The notes beneath the pieces are model-generated. The model saw only the letters and a list, made by a program, of their open reading frames with translations, was not told the DNA's origin and did no database searches. From positions 1 through 64,000 of the forward strand of contig NZ_SCOH01000017.1 of NCBI RefSeq assembly GCF_005503445.1: a stretch of DNA of 64,000 nt, written 5' to 3'. Positions 17,977 to 27,533 of this stretch are shown piece after piece. The DNA comes from Chitinivorax sp. B (lineage in GTDB: Bacteria; Pseudomonadota; Gammaproteobacteria; Burkholderiales; SCOH01). The position numbers were made by a program, and so were the translations under genes. How positions within the stretch are numbered: the first letter of the stretch is position 1; the number at the start of each line of letters is the position of its first letter.

Positions 17977-20043
17977 TCAGCCGGCTGTATCTGCTGCGAT
18001 TTCCAGGCTGTTTTTCGTGAGGATCGGGGAAAATTCGTCAAAAGGTCTGGGAGCGGCAATCCAGTATCCTTGAGCATAATCTACATGTAGTGCTTTCAGT
18101 ACGTTGAAGACAGCGTCAGAGTCCACATATTCAGCAATGGTCTTGAGCCCCATCAGGTGACTGATTTCGTTGATTGAAGAGACCATGGCACGGCTGATTG
18201 GATCATGGGCAATGTCGCGTACAAATACGCCATCAATTTTGACATAGTCTACCGGCAGCTGTTTCAAGTAGCCCATCGAAGATACGCCACTACCAAAATC
18301 GTCCAATGAGAACCGGCAACCCAGTTTGCGCAATCGCTGCATCAGGTCCACTGCCTGTGGCAGATTGATGATGGCAGCAGTTTCGGTGATTTCGAAGCAG
18401 ATGCGGGCCGGCTGAATGGCATGTTGTTCAATGTGAGACAAAATGAAGTCGAACAGTTCGCCATCGCCAAGCGACATGCCCGATAGATTGACCGCGCAGG
18501 TGGTAGGCATGATCCGGCCGGTTGTCTGCCAGTTGCCCAATTGCTGGAACACATTGGCAACGACCCAGCGGTCCAGGGTTGGCATCAGGTTATAACGTTC
18601 AGCTGCCGGAATGAAGGCCATCGGAGAGATGATTGAGCCACTCGGGTCGGCAATACGCAACAGGACTTCAATGTGATCAATGGAGGCATGGTGCGTTACA
18701 TCCATGATTGGTTGGTAGTAAAGTCGCAAGTGATGGCAATCCAGCGCATGGTTGATGCGACTGATCCAATGCATTTCACCGTGGCGCCGCTGAATGTCGG
18801 CATCGCTGGCCTGATGGATCTGTATGCGGTTGCGACCGTTGTCCTTGGCGCTGTAACAGGCGGCATCAGCATGAGCCAATACTTGTTGGAGGTCGGCTGT
18901 TTCACGTGTGATCGCGGCCAGGCCTACACTGGCACCGACACCAAATGATTTGCCTTCCCAACTGAAACGGAAGCGATTGATGGTGTCCAGCAGATCTGTA
19001 GACAGATTGAAGGCATCCTCGATTCGGGTGTGCTCCATCAGCAGACCAAATTCGTCACCGCCCAACCTTGCCAAGACTGCCTGATCAGGGACGTGCTGCT
19101 CCAGCACCATGGATAGCTGCCTGAGTAGTGCGTCACCAGCGGCGTGGCCACACGTATCGTTCACGACCTTGAACTGATCCAAATCCAGATAGCCAATGGC
19201 GTGCATCGATCCATGTTCCTGAGCATAGGTGATGGCTTGTGCCACCCGTCGTTCAAATTCGGCACGATTGATCAGGCCGGTGAGTGCATCGTGGCAAGCC
19301 TGATGACGAAGTTGGCTGGTGGCGTGACGAATTCGCTCTTGCAAGTGTTCCTGTGCTGATTCAATGGCATTGGCCATGCGATTGAAACCTTGCTCCAGTA
19401 CGCCCAGTTCTCCAGGCGATATACAATGGACTCGTTCATCCAGTTTGCCCGCGCCAAAACGTTTGACCGCACGTGACAGTGCACGTACTGGCTGGCGGAA
19501 GCCTTTGGACAGGCGCCAGGCCAATGCACAGCAAAGTAGAATTCCACCTATGCCGATCAATACGGAATGGCGGATCATCTCCTGACGCCGTTCGATCATG
19601 TTGCGCTGTGTCAACACCACCTCCACTTCGCCGATACGATGACTTTGACTGCTACCTTGATTGGAGAAGTCATCTAGTGTGATTTCGACATGCTCGATGG
19701 TGGCAACGTAGCGAGCGATCGGTTCATCTGATGTTGGTTTGCGCCGCCAGATGCCAGCCAGCTCATGGCCCTGGTGATCCCGAACGCTTATCGACACCAC
19801 ATCGGTTGCTTGCGCAGCAGAGCGAAGCAACTCATCCAGAATGGCGACGTTGCCAGACAGGACGCCATATTCACAAGCTGGCGCCAGATTATTGGCCAGT
19901 TGGGTGCCACGATCTCGCAGCGACTGGCGCAGATCATTGAGCTGGGTGCTGAGTGAGTGTGTGGTCAGCAGGATACCTAGCAGCAACATGGGTGCCACCA
20001 TGGTGGCAATCAATCGGGGCAGAAAGCCATTCAGCAGTCTCAT
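17977..20043 (-). CDS. Membrane HAMP-GGDEF-EAL protein (c-di-GMP turnover)
   Basis: 688 residues. An N-terminal helix (about 10-30), a periplasmic segment, a second helix (about 155-172) and a HAMP linker precede the GGDEF domain (intact RLGGDEFGLL near residue 328) and an EAL domain (about 440-680). The GGDEF lacks an RxxD inhibitory site (HVPD is in its place). The EAL core reads EVLLR instead of EALLR but keeps NLSG, FEITET, LDDFGSG and VKIDG, so phosphodiesterase activity is likely. Its start overlaps the stop of the ABC_sub_bind gene by four bases, so it is the last gene of a TonB receptor-binding protein-c-di-GMP operon. Confidence 0.93.
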   Translation of the reverse strand: MRLLNGFLPRLIATMVAPMLLLGILLTTHSLSTQLNDLRQSLRDRGTQLANNLAPACEYGVLSGNVAILDELLRSAAQATDVVSISVRDHQGHELAGIWRRKPTSDEPIARYVATIEHVEITLDDFSNQGSSQSHRIGEVEVVLTQRNMIERRQEMIRHSVLIGIGGILLCCALAWRLSKGFRQPVRALSRAVKRFGAGKLDERVHCISPGELGVLEQGFNRMANAIESAQEHLQERIRHATSQLRHQACHDALTGLINRAEFERRVAQAITYAQEHGSMHAIGYLDLDQFKVVNDTCGHAAGDALLRQLSMVLEQHVPDQAVLARLGGDEFGLLMEHTRIEDAFNLSTDLLDTINRFRFSWEGKSFGVGASVGLAAITRETADLQQVLAHADAACYSAKDNGRNRIQIHQASDADIQRRHGEMHWISRINHALDCHHLRLYYQPIMDVTHHASIDHIEVLLRIADPSGSIISPMAFIPAAERYNLMPTLDRWVVANVFQQLGNWQTTGRIMPTTCAVNLSGMSLGDGELFDFILSHIEQHAIQPARICFEITETAAIINLPQAVDLMQRLRKLGCRFSLDDFGSGVSSMGYLKQLPVDYVKIDGVFVRDIAHDPISRAMVSSINEISHLMGLKTIAEYVDSDAVFNVLKALHVDYAQGYWIAAPRPFDEFSPILTKNSLEIAADTAG

Positions 20044-20975
20044 TCTTCCCCCAGTTCCTGGCGTAACCGATCCATCAGTAATGGAATCGGATCAATATCG
20101 ATATCCAGCGCCCGTGCAACTTGATCGTTGACGTTCACGGAATAGTACTGTGGGTATTGCGGTGGTGGCAGGTTGGTTTTGCTGGCTAGTACCCGCCCGG
20201 CGATTTCGCCTGCCTGCTGGCCAATCTGGCTGGGTGTTGAATAAATTGAGCATAACGCACCAGCTCGGGTAAAGGTGCTGGAGAAGCCAATGATTGGTAC
20301 GCGGCGGCGAAAAGCCGTCAGGATGACCAACTCTGCCGTTCGTGGCGTATAGACTTTGTTGTCCGGGATTGCAAGCAGTGCTTGGGCATCCGATAGAATA
20401 CGCTGCATGGATGGCATCAGATCGCGCTCGTTCATGACTGGCTCGACGGCAATCGATACGCCGCTGCGTGGATTGCTGGAGAACGTTTTACGCTGCGTCA
20501 TGGTGTCCAGGCTGCTTAATACTGCTACCCGTTCCAGTTTGGGGATGGTCAGTCTGGCCAGTGTCAGAAAGCGGTCAAAAGGTTGGTCGAGGTAGATGGC
20601 GCTTCGGTTACGTATTTCTGCTGGCGTTTTGCCGGCAAGCATTTTTTCATAGGTACTGCGCGGCACCAGTACAGCCAGATGCATGCCGCGATAGCTATTT
20701 TGCAGCATTGCCTCTGTGGCGGTTACGCCGAGTGTGACAATCAGGCGTGGGGGCTGACGGGTCAGCATGTCGGTCGCTTGCAGGCGAGAAAGGGTAACGA
20801 TTTCTGTTTTTTCCAGCCGCTTGGTCAGGCTGGAACGAAATGCGCCCATTAATTCCTGATAGGGTGCCGTGTCGTCGCTACTGATCAAGAGTACATCGGG
20901 TGCGGCTCGTACTGCACTCAGGATGCCGAGCCAGGCCAGCAGGGCCAGTAACAGGCGCAGGTCAGGGAGCATCAA
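20040..20975 (-). CDS. Periplasmic ABC_sub_bind-family (PF04392-like) binding protein
   Basis: 311 residues with signal peptide (LLLALLAWLGILSAVRA). The rest follows the two-lobe pattern of ABC transporter substrate-binding proteins of the PF04392 type (DVLLISSDDTAPYQELMGAF; VTLGVTATEAML; VPIIGFSSTFTRAGAL). No ABC permease or ATPase gene is present in the operon. The gene overlaps both neighbours by four bases: the TonB receptor upstream and the GGDEF-EAL gene downstream. The context suggests a periplasmic ligand sensor feeding the membrane c-di-GMP protein rather than a transport component; this is inference. Confidence 0.8.
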   Translation of the reverse strand: MMLPDLRLLLALLAWLGILSAVRAAPDVLLISSDDTAPYQELMGAFRSSLTKRLEKTEIVTLSRLQATDMLTRQPPRLIVTLGVTATEAMLQNSYRGMHLAVLVPRSTYEKMLAGKTPAEIRNRSAIYLDQPFDRFLTLARLTIPKLERVAVLSSLDTMTQRKTFSSNPRSGVSIAVEPVMNERDLMPSMQRILSDAQALLAIPDNKVYTPRTAELVILTAFRRRVPIIGFSSTFTRAGALCSIYSTPSQIGQQAGEIAGRVLASKTNLPPPQYPQYYSVNVNDQVARALDIDIDPIPLLMDRLRQELGEE

Positions 20976-22918
20976 TAGTCCAGGCTAAGTGTGACCGCTG
21001 TGGTTCGGCGGGCCAAATTATCTTTGAAGAAGTCCATGTGGCGGCTATCGGTCAGGTTCTGTACGGACATGGCCAGTTTTCCATTCAGCCGGGCGATTCG
21101 GGCCGAGTAGCTCACGCTTGCATCCCAGCGATGGATATCGCGAATCCGATCTCCTTCCCACATCCAGACCATCTTGCCGACACGAAAGTAGCTGAGATGA
21201 CCGGTAATCGGGCCGTGTCGCCAGCCCACCGCACCGGTAAACGTGTAATGTGGCACCGACTCCGTCAGTTCATCTGGTGTGCTGTCGGACAAGGCGCGAG
21301 TCAGATTGCGCGCATAACTGGCACGCAGGTCGACTGATTGGATGGGCAGCCAGGCCAGCTGTATATCGGCCCCCCGGACACGAATACCCGATTCGTTGCG
21401 AAAGTAATTAGGCTGGTTGCGATCCGCCCGCTTGGTTAGATTGACCAGTTGATCAATCCGATCATCAAATAGTCGGATATCTACGTTCAGCCGTTTGTCG
21501 GGCCACTGCAGCAAATAGCCGATGTCACGACTGCGGATGCGTTCAGTGCTGAGATTCTGGTCGGTCAGAATGAAGCGAATGCGCGTATCGTTGATCTGGA
21601 TGCTAAAGTCTCCACGTTGTTCAAACAAAGCTGGGTTCCGCGTGGCGCGGGATTCGCTGAATCGAAACGTATGTCCGCGCCAGGGCTGCAGATTCAGGGC
21701 CACACGGGGAGACGTGCTGTTACCAGCCAATCGGTCTCGCTCAGTCATCAACCCTGCATGCAACGACCAGAATGGGTTGGGCTGCCAGACAGCATCTGCA
21801 AAGCCGCGTCGAAGTTGGTTGCTGACTTTGCTGCTGGGGCCGGAAATATAGCCGGTCGCACGTACCAATTCATTGCGCAAACTGCCACCCCAAGCCAAAC
21901 GTAGGCTGGACAACGGGCTCAGCGTGTGGGCCAGTTCCAGCTCCGAGCGTGTTTCCTGATCCAGATTGGCGGTGATCTCATATTGTTGTGGTGGAATGGG
22001 GCCAATTGCGATGGGTAGTGTATGAGTCTGTTTGCGGAAATGCCGGTTCTGGGTGTAGGCCTGTAAATTGATTGCACTATCGTCACCAAGCTGATGTACC
22101 CATTGAATCTGGCCAACATAGCTACGGTGATATTCGTGATGTGGTGTGTTAATTGCCTCATTCTCGAAGCCAGCTTCCCGCTTGCCATCTATCAAACCAC
22201 CATGCAGGGCGAGTGTATCCTGATCGCTAAGACGGATGTCTGCCCTCGTGGAGAGGTAGCGGTAATGTCTGCTATCCCGTACCTTGTCAAAACCGTCATC
22301 CATATCGCGCGCCAGCGTGACTCGATAAAACACATTGGTAGCTTGCCCGCCATAGCGAAATGACTGCCGCTGATACTGACCCACTGTACTTGCAGCCGAC
22401 CAGCCTTGTGTTTCGGTGGCATGGCGCGTGATGATGCTGATGACACCCAGAAAGGCATTTGCGCCATGGGTGGCGGCATTGGGGCCGCGTACCACTTCAA
22501 TCCTGTCGATGTCCTGTATGGTTAAAGGCAAATCAATCCAATCCACGCCACCAAACATCGGAGAATAGACAGGGCGGCCATCAACCAATATCTGCATGCG
22601 TCGCGCGTATTGATCACCCAGGCCGTGATAACTGGCAGCAGGTTGGTTGCCATCCAGGTTCCCGACAATCATGCCCGGCACTAATCGGAGGATGTCAGGT
22701 AGCTGACGCAACCCAGCGCGTTCCAGTTGTTCGCGATCAATTACGGTGATGGCGGCAGGTACATGTTCAATGGGTTGAACCAAGCGTGATGCAGATAAAA
22801 CAGGTGGTAGATTGAATAGGAAATCCTGTTCCGACAACGGCTTCTCTTCACTGGCATCGGCGTAAGGCGCGGCAAGCACCAAACCAACGGCGGTAAACAG
22901 GCGCAGCGCTAAGGTCAT
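20972..22918 (-). CDS. TonB-dependent outer membrane receptor
   Basis: 648 residues: signal peptide (1-22), plug domain (about 45-150, with VPAAITVIDREQLERAGLRQ and IDRIEVVRGPNAATHGANA) and a beta-barrel ending in the aromatic residue Tyr of VTLSLDY, as usual for barrel insertion. Such receptors import siderophores, vitamin B12, nickel or carbohydrates with TonB energy. Ligand is not predictable; the plug with LPDILRLVPGM resembles the colicin I/vitamin B12 type group. It is the first gene of a three-gene operon that ends in a GGDEF-EAL protein. Confidence 0.93.
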   Translation of the reverse strand: MTLALRLFTAVGLVLAAPYADASEEKPLSEQDFLFNLPPVLSASRLVQPIEHVPAAITVIDREQLERAGLRQLPDILRLVPGMIVGNLDGNQPAASYHGLGDQYARRMQILVDGRPVYSPMFGGVDWIDLPLTIQDIDRIEVVRGPNAATHGANAFLGVISIITRHATETQGWSAASTVGQYQRQSFRYGGQATNVFYRVTLARDMDDGFDKVRDSRHYRYLSTRADIRLSDQDTLALHGGLIDGKREAGFENEAINTPHHEYHRSYVGQIQWVHQLGDDSAINLQAYTQNRHFRKQTHTLPIAIGPIPPQQYEITANLDQETRSELELAHTLSPLSSLRLAWGGSLRNELVRATGYISGPSSKVSNQLRRGFADAVWQPNPFWSLHAGLMTERDRLAGNSTSPRVALNLQPWRGHTFRFSESRATRNPALFEQRGDFSIQINDTRIRFILTDQNLSTERIRSRDIGYLLQWPDKRLNVDIRLFDDRIDQLVNLTKRADRNQPNYFRNESGIRVRGADIQLAWLPIQSVDLRASYARNLTRALSDSTPDELTESVPHYTFTGAVGWRHGPITGHLSYFRVGKMVWMWEGDRIRDIHRWDASVSYSARIARLNGKLAMSVQNLTDSRHMDFFKDNLARRTTAVTLSLDY

Positions 22919-23132
22919 GTCGTCGTATGCCGCCAGGGATGCGGTACCTTATTATTGTGAATGTTGTGATTCTAGCATTGCGTTTCGCGAATGCGCACGT
23001 CACGCACCGCTAGGCCTTGCTCTTCTTGATTACAGCGAGTTCATTTCTGGCAATTCGCTGTGCTAGGCCAGATGCTGACGTTGTCCGTAAATGTGCCTAT
23101 AAACATATAATGGGGTGGCAACAGGCAGAAGG

Positions 23133-23933
23133 ATGAGCGTGAATCGAAACTGGATGGCAGGTCTGCTGCTTGGTTTGGCCCTGCAATCGATTGCCGCGAC
23201 TGGGAAGCAATCCATCAACCTGATCTTCGTCGATGTGGATTCCACTCCCTTCCTGGTTGGACGCGGAGATCGTGTGGCCAATCCACCGGGATTGGCGGTG
23301 GAATTGATCCAGCAGGCTGTTGCTGCCGCAGGTTATCAGTTGCAGTTGCAACGCCTTCCCCAATTGCGAATGTTAAGGGCGTTGGAAGAAGGTAAGGTCG
23401 ATGGTGCGTTCATCTTTTCCTATACCCCTGAACGAGCGCAGCTCTATGTCTATCCAATGATAGAAGGGCAGCCGGACCCAAATTTCCGAGTTACGCATAT
23501 CAGCTATCGCCTGTATCGATTAAAAGGAAGTCGCGTTACCTGGGACGGGCAGAAATTCGAAGGAATGGCGCATCCTGTAGGTGTCAATACCGGCTGGGTG
23601 ATGGCCAATACACTGCGTGACAAGGGCTTGGCTGTGGACGATGGTGGGCGAGGCTATCCGGAAAATTTCAGCAAGCTCAAACTAGGTCGGATTTCAGCCT
23701 ATGCCACGCTGGAGCCTTCTGCGGAAAGCTATCTGAAAAGCACAGGTATGGCCGATCAATTTGAGAAAGTCGGTCCGCCACTGCAGGATAAGGACTACTT
23801 TCTGCTATTCAGCAAACGGTTCATGAGTGAATCACCTGATGTGGCCAGACGAATCTGGCAAATGCTTGCACAGGTTAGAGAAAAGCAGGAGGCTGCACTG
23901 TTCCAGAAGTATGAGGACGTGGCGCCCCAGTAA
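23133..23933 (+). CDS. Periplasmic solute-binding protein (family 3, PAAT-like)
   Basis: 266 residues from ATG 23133 (a GTG at 23115 is in frame but lengthens the signal sequence). Signal peptide ends near QSIAATG. The body has the type-II binding fold pattern (GLAVELIQQAVAAAGYQLQL, ALEEGKVDGAFIFSYTPERAQ). No permease or ATPase is next to it, so it may be a sensor or orphan. It is divergent from the TonB receptor gene, sharing a 214-base intergenic region. Confidence 0.82.
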   Translation: MSVNRNWMAGLLLGLALQSIAATGKQSINLIFVDVDSTPFLVGRGDRVANPPGLAVELIQQAVAAAGYQLQLQRLPQLRMLRALEEGKVDGAFIFSYTPERAQLYVYPMIEGQPDPNFRVTHISYRLYRLKGSRVTWDGQKFEGMAHPVGVNTGWVMANTLRDKGLAVDDGGRGYPENFSKLKLGRISAYATLEPSAESYLKSTGMADQFEKVGPPLQDKDYFLLFSKRFMSESPDVARRIWQMLAQVREKQEAALFQKYEDVAPQ

Positions 23934-24019
23934 GATGTGGAAGGGGACGATGTGGCAAGCGGCCCGATTGGTGGTGAATGATATAGTTCCAAATTTGCCA
24001 TCTTTTCAGGAAGGCCGAT

Positions 24020-25093
24020 ATGACAACACAGCCTGATCTGTCACCGCATCAAGACTTGATTATGCAGGCACAACTGGCTGGGATGTTCCGGTCACTTGCA
24101 TCGCAACCAGTCCATACGCTTGAAGATTGCCTGCGCGTGTTTGATGCATTGCATCAACACGTGGTAGCCACGCTCTGGGTCGAATATACCTCGGCGCCGG
24201 ATGAGAAGCATATCCATCATTTATTGGTCGATGCAGATGTATTGACCCGCCAGCACTTTGCCCCTTGGTTGATGTCCATATTACAAGCCACGCTGAACGC
24301 CATCAATCAGGGCAAGAGTGACGTGTATTCAATCTGTCTGGTCTGTGGCGCGCTGAATGTACTGAACACCTTGGCTAGTCTATTGTATGACCCGGAAGAC
24401 GACGATCAATTGCAGTTGGATGAACTCGTCGTGGAAGAGGAGGTCTTCAGGGATTGGTGGGAAGCGGCATTGTTGATGCTGGATCAGCCCAGCCCATTTG
24501 CTCCGGAGCCAGATGCTGCCGATGTGCAGGATAGGGAGACCAATACGGTGGGACAAGCAGCATTTTATGCAATGAGTCCACTGGCCAAGCTGGAGTGTGT
24601 CGCTGCTGTGTTACAAGATGCAGATATCGAGGTGGCTGACCCTGACCTGGCTACCTATGTGGCGTTGGATAAATCACAGGTGTTCGGACTTGGCTGTGTA
24701 ATGGCGTTGCTGGTGCCAGACCGTTGTGGCGTATGTTTGATCAAGCCGTTTGAAGATGGCATCGAGATTGATTCACGTGAATATTACGCCGACTTATGGC
24801 GGCATGCGTCAATTGTGGCGGGTTGGCAGATTGATGATATGTCGGTGGTCGTGGATGACGAGCTGGCTGGGGCCTCAATCAATATCCAATTCATGGCGTT
24901 TGGTCATTTGCATCAGTGGCACTACCACTGTGATGGTGCGGATATGGATGGCCGTTGGTTTGCTGATGTACATGGTTTCGCCAAGACCTATCTGTCAGGT
25001 CGTTTTCTGTTTGATCAGCTTGCTAATGGGCAGATCGGTTACGCCTATCTACCCATTACTGTTGCACAGAGATTGGCCAGATTGGTGTCGTGA
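24020..25093 (+). CDS. Acidic cytoplasmic protein of unknown function
   Basis: 357 residues, start preceded by AGGAAGG. No signal peptide or membrane segment. Strongly acidic, with an Asp/Glu-rich block near residues 119-140 (DPEDDDQLQLDELVVEEE) and Trp-rich segments (RDWWEAALLM, DLWRHASIVAGW). No family was recognised. It is 86 bases after the solute-binding gene in the same direction, without clear functional link. A weak inverted repeat follows at 25125-25156. Confidence 0.7.
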   Translation: MTTQPDLSPHQDLIMQAQLAGMFRSLASQPVHTLEDCLRVFDALHQHVVATLWVEYTSAPDEKHIHHLLVDADVLTRQHFAPWLMSILQATLNAINQGKSDVYSICLVCGALNVLNTLASLLYDPEDDDQLQLDELVVEEEVFRDWWEAALLMLDQPSPFAPEPDAADVQDRETNTVGQAAFYAMSPLAKLECVAAVLQDADIEVADPDLATYVALDKSQVFGLGCVMALLVPDRCGVCLIKPFEDGIEIDSREYYADLWRHASIVAGWQIDDMSVVVDDELAGASINIQFMAFGHLHQWHYHCDGADMDGRWFADVHGFAKTYLSGRFLFDQLANGQIGYAYLPITVAQRLARLVS

Positions 25094-25162
25094 CCTGATA
25101 GGCTACTGATCCCAACCCCGGCGTGCCTGCCCTTGAGCGGTGTCCAAGAGGCAGGCCCTGCC

Positions 25163-26077
25163 TTATTTATAGCAATGGAAGAAATTCAAACCATATTTGC
25201 CTTTTTCAACGGTAGGTAGTGCATAGTGTTTAACCAACTTGGTAGTCAATAGTCCCACCCATTTTCCTTCCAGTGATTGATATTCCTCCTGAAAGCTTTT
25301 GAAATCCTCCAGCTTGAATAGATTGAGCCCGGGAATAATCGTATCGGCAGTAACGTCGCGTAATGTGCAGCGCTTGAATCCAGCTGTAGCCATCAATGGT
25401 TCATATAGTGAATTCTGCATGATATTGAATGTTCCATATTGACACATGACAAGATAGCGTGTGAAGTAATTGCACGGCTGCTTTAATACATAATCCGAAA
25501 TTGCGAAAATGCCATTCTCTTTTAGTAATTTAAGCAATTTCTTGAGCAGTTTCTCTTTTTGGTCAATGAAATAGAAGCATTCGACAGAGAATGCATGATC
25601 AAACGAGGCATCCGGGTAGTTCATTTCTACCGCATCAATACATTCAAAAGTAATCAGGTGATCAAGCCCTTCCTCTCTGACATAGCGACGGGCTGTTTCA
25701 ATATTCTCATGTGACAGATCCACACCATGGACTCGGCAGCCATGCTTTCTCGCCAGCCAGATCGCATTTGAGCCAACCCCGCAGCCGATGTCCAGGATAC
25801 GATGTTCAGGTTGGATATCCAGTGGGTGAAGCAGTTCTGCCAGATATTGTTCCTGGGCCTGATTGAACAAGCCGACAAAGAAGTCATCAATCACTTTGCT
25901 GAAGGAATAGTGAAATTGCCCATTCTCCGGGTTGGCTTTACCGTTGAAGGTGATTCGATCTTCATACTCCAGGCCGGTGAAAAATCCCTGATGGATATGG
26001 CGGCTTGCCGTAAAGTGCTTGTTGAGTACTTTCCTGTAATTTTCATTGTTGTAAATCAAACTTCCGGCGCTTTCCAT
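25163..26077 (-). CDS. SAM-dependent methyltransferase, AT-rich island gene
   Basis: 304 residues; GGAGG precedes the start. Class I methyltransferase with RILDIGCGVGSNAIWLARKHG (SAM binding, about residue 94) and ENIETARRYV, close in pattern to sterol/cyclopropane-type and gamma-tocopherol-like small-molecule methyltransferases. A 90-residue N-terminal part precedes the fold. The gene and its surroundings (25.1-26.3 kb) are clearly richer in A+T than all flanking genes, and Lys/Asn/Phe use is higher, which suggests recent acquisition. Substrate is unknown; there is no biosynthetic cluster beside it. Confidence 0.85.
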   Translation of the reverse strand: MESAGSLIYNNENYRKVLNKHFTASRHIHQGFFTGLEYEDRITFNGKANPENGQFHYSFSKVIDDFFVGLFNQAQEQYLAELLHPLDIQPEHRILDIGCGVGSNAIWLARKHGCRVHGVDLSHENIETARRYVREEGLDHLITFECIDAVEMNYPDASFDHAFSVECFYFIDQKEKLLKKLLKLLKENGIFAISDYVLKQPCNYFTRYLVMCQYGTFNIMQNSLYEPLMATAGFKRCTLRDVTADTIIPGLNLFKLEDFKSFQEEYQSLEGKWVGLLTTKLVKHYALPTVEKGKYGLNFFHCYK

Positions 26078-26299
26078 ACAAACCTCCGTAAACTGATTGA
26101 CGAACAGGTAATGCAGGTTGAGCCCATCAGAGTATTCATCGAATTAGGGCTCTATGCAACTTGACCCTTCTGGTTAAATGGAATTTATTCGTAATATTTC
26201 CATTTGTTTCAAACGGGAAGCGTATTGATATTGATTTAGGATGCCGGCGAGAATTCTAATCCATCAAGTATTAATTGCCCAACTCGTTAACTAATAGGA

Positions 26300-26321
26300 A
26301 AAGGCCGCATATGCGGCCTTT
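26300..26321 (-). terminator. Perfect 22-bp palindromic hairpin downstream of NMNAT/Nudix gene
   Basis: Bases 26300-26321 are a perfect palindrome of AAAGGCCGCAT type; read on the minus strand it ends in a short T run. It probably terminates the gene ending at 26371. Confidence 0.65.
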
Positions 26322-26370
26322 GAATATTGTATTAAGCGAATTACTAAGTGGGATCAATCTTTCATGCGTC

Positions 26371-27435
26371 TTATATCTGACCTAGAAACCAATTGACGAT
26401 ATAAAAATGATCATCAAATAGCTGATCTTCCATGCGATTGAATTCGAATAGTGGGACCCATTTTGCTTTGTCAGCATCATCCGACCCTTTTACTTTCGGC
26501 AGGCCTTCCTGGGTCGGTGGCAATTCAATCAGGAATGCGTGCGTAATGGTTCTGCCCCGCAGGCTACGCTTGGGGTGGTCGAATACGCGTGACGAGCGAA
26601 TCGACCCGGCCAGGACAGGGCCGGGTACTTTCAGCTTGGTTTCTTCTCGAAGCTCACGAATGGCGGCATCGCGGATACGTTCATTCTGATCGACGAAGCC
26701 GCCTGGCAACGCCCACAAACCCTTGCCTGGTTGTGTCCGGCGGCGTACCAGTAGAATGTGCCCGGAATAGACGACCATGGCATCGACCGTGACGAATGTG
26801 GGCGGGTAGGGTGCACGAGCCCAACTGCGCTTGTAGTCTTGAATGTAGGCATATTCGGTGGCGAGATTCTGATAGTGTTCAGTGTCTCGAAATTGTCGCA
26901 GGTAATCGTGCACGGGTGGTGGCATTTGCTCCGCATCGTATGCGGCTTGACAAGTGGGGTGGGAATCGAAATATCGATAACGGATGTCGGCAGATATGAT
27001 GCCAGGTAAATCCGGCATCTGAACCTGTCGCCATTGAGGAAAGAATTCCAGATAGTAACTGTCCTGGCTACGGCCGCCGCTGACCATGCCAATACGATAT
27101 TCCGCCGGGCGTGACGACAGGTTGACCGTATCGACGGCAATGACCTTGTCTACGGTACTTTGTACTTCTCCAACCCATTGCTGGTCGTTATACATCCGAT
27201 CGGAAATGCCGACAATGTAGACGCGGGTCTGATCCTCAGGTGGCAGGCAAGCGCGGATCAGATGTTCGCGCTCCTGGAAAGTCCATGGATTCTCAAAAGT
27301 TCGAGCACCGCGTGCTGAGCCGACGATAACGATGACCTTGTCAGCCTGACCAAGTGCGTGGCGAATGGTTTGCAGATGGCCACGGTGAAAAGGCTGAAAG
27401 CGGCCAATGAAGATCAGGTAGTCGAATTGGGCCAT
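26371..27435 (-). CDS. nadM: Bifunctional nicotinamide-nucleotide adenylyltransferase / Nudix hydrolase
   Basis: 354 residues. N-terminal NadM-type nucleotidyltransferase (about 1-180) has FIGRFQPFHRGH with the HxGH nucleotide-binding motif; C-terminal Nudix domain (about 200-340) has the box starting GGFVDQNERIRDAAIRELRE and continuing EET. This two-domain arrangement, as in cyanobacterial and Francisella homologues, couples NMN adenylylation with hydrolysis of ADP-ribose. It lies 98 bases downstream of nadA, separated by a hairpin, so NAD synthesis genes are grouped here. Confidence 0.92.
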   Translation of the reverse strand: MAQFDYLIFIGRFQPFHRGHLQTIRHALGQADKVIVIVGSARGARTFENPWTFQEREHLIRACLPPEDQTRVYIVGISDRMYNDQQWVGEVQSTVDKVIAVDTVNLSSRPAEYRIGMVSGGRSQDSYYLEFFPQWRQVQMPDLPGIISADIRYRYFDSHPTCQAAYDAEQMPPPVHDYLRQFRDTEHYQNLATEYAYIQDYKRSWARAPYPPTFVTVDAMVVYSGHILLVRRRTQPGKGLWALPGGFVDQNERIRDAAIRELREETKLKVPGPVLAGSIRSSRVFDHPKRSLRGRTITHAFLIELPPTQEGLPKVKGSDDADKAKWVPLFEFNRMEDQLFDDHFYIVNWFLGQI

Positions 27436-27507
27436 GTTCGTATCGGAAAAAATGCGCGATCAATGCCTGCATTCGCATTTGGGCGAACTCAGACTCCCAG
27501 AAACCAG

Positions 27508-27529
27508 AAAGCGACCTATCGGTCGCTTT
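27508..27529 (-). terminator. Hairpin between nadA and nadM
   Basis: AAAGCGACC (27508-27516) and GGTCGCTTT (27521-27529) are perfect inverted copies with a 4-base loop, immediately after the nadA stop; a short T run follows on the minus strand. It would limit read-through into nadM. Confidence 0.7.
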
Positions 27530-27533
27530 GGCA

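Noticed and set aside
25125-25156. GCCTGCC/GGCAGGC inverted repeat between convergent genes
   Set aside because: Seven-base arms with an 18-base loop and no T run; not strong enough to list as a terminator.
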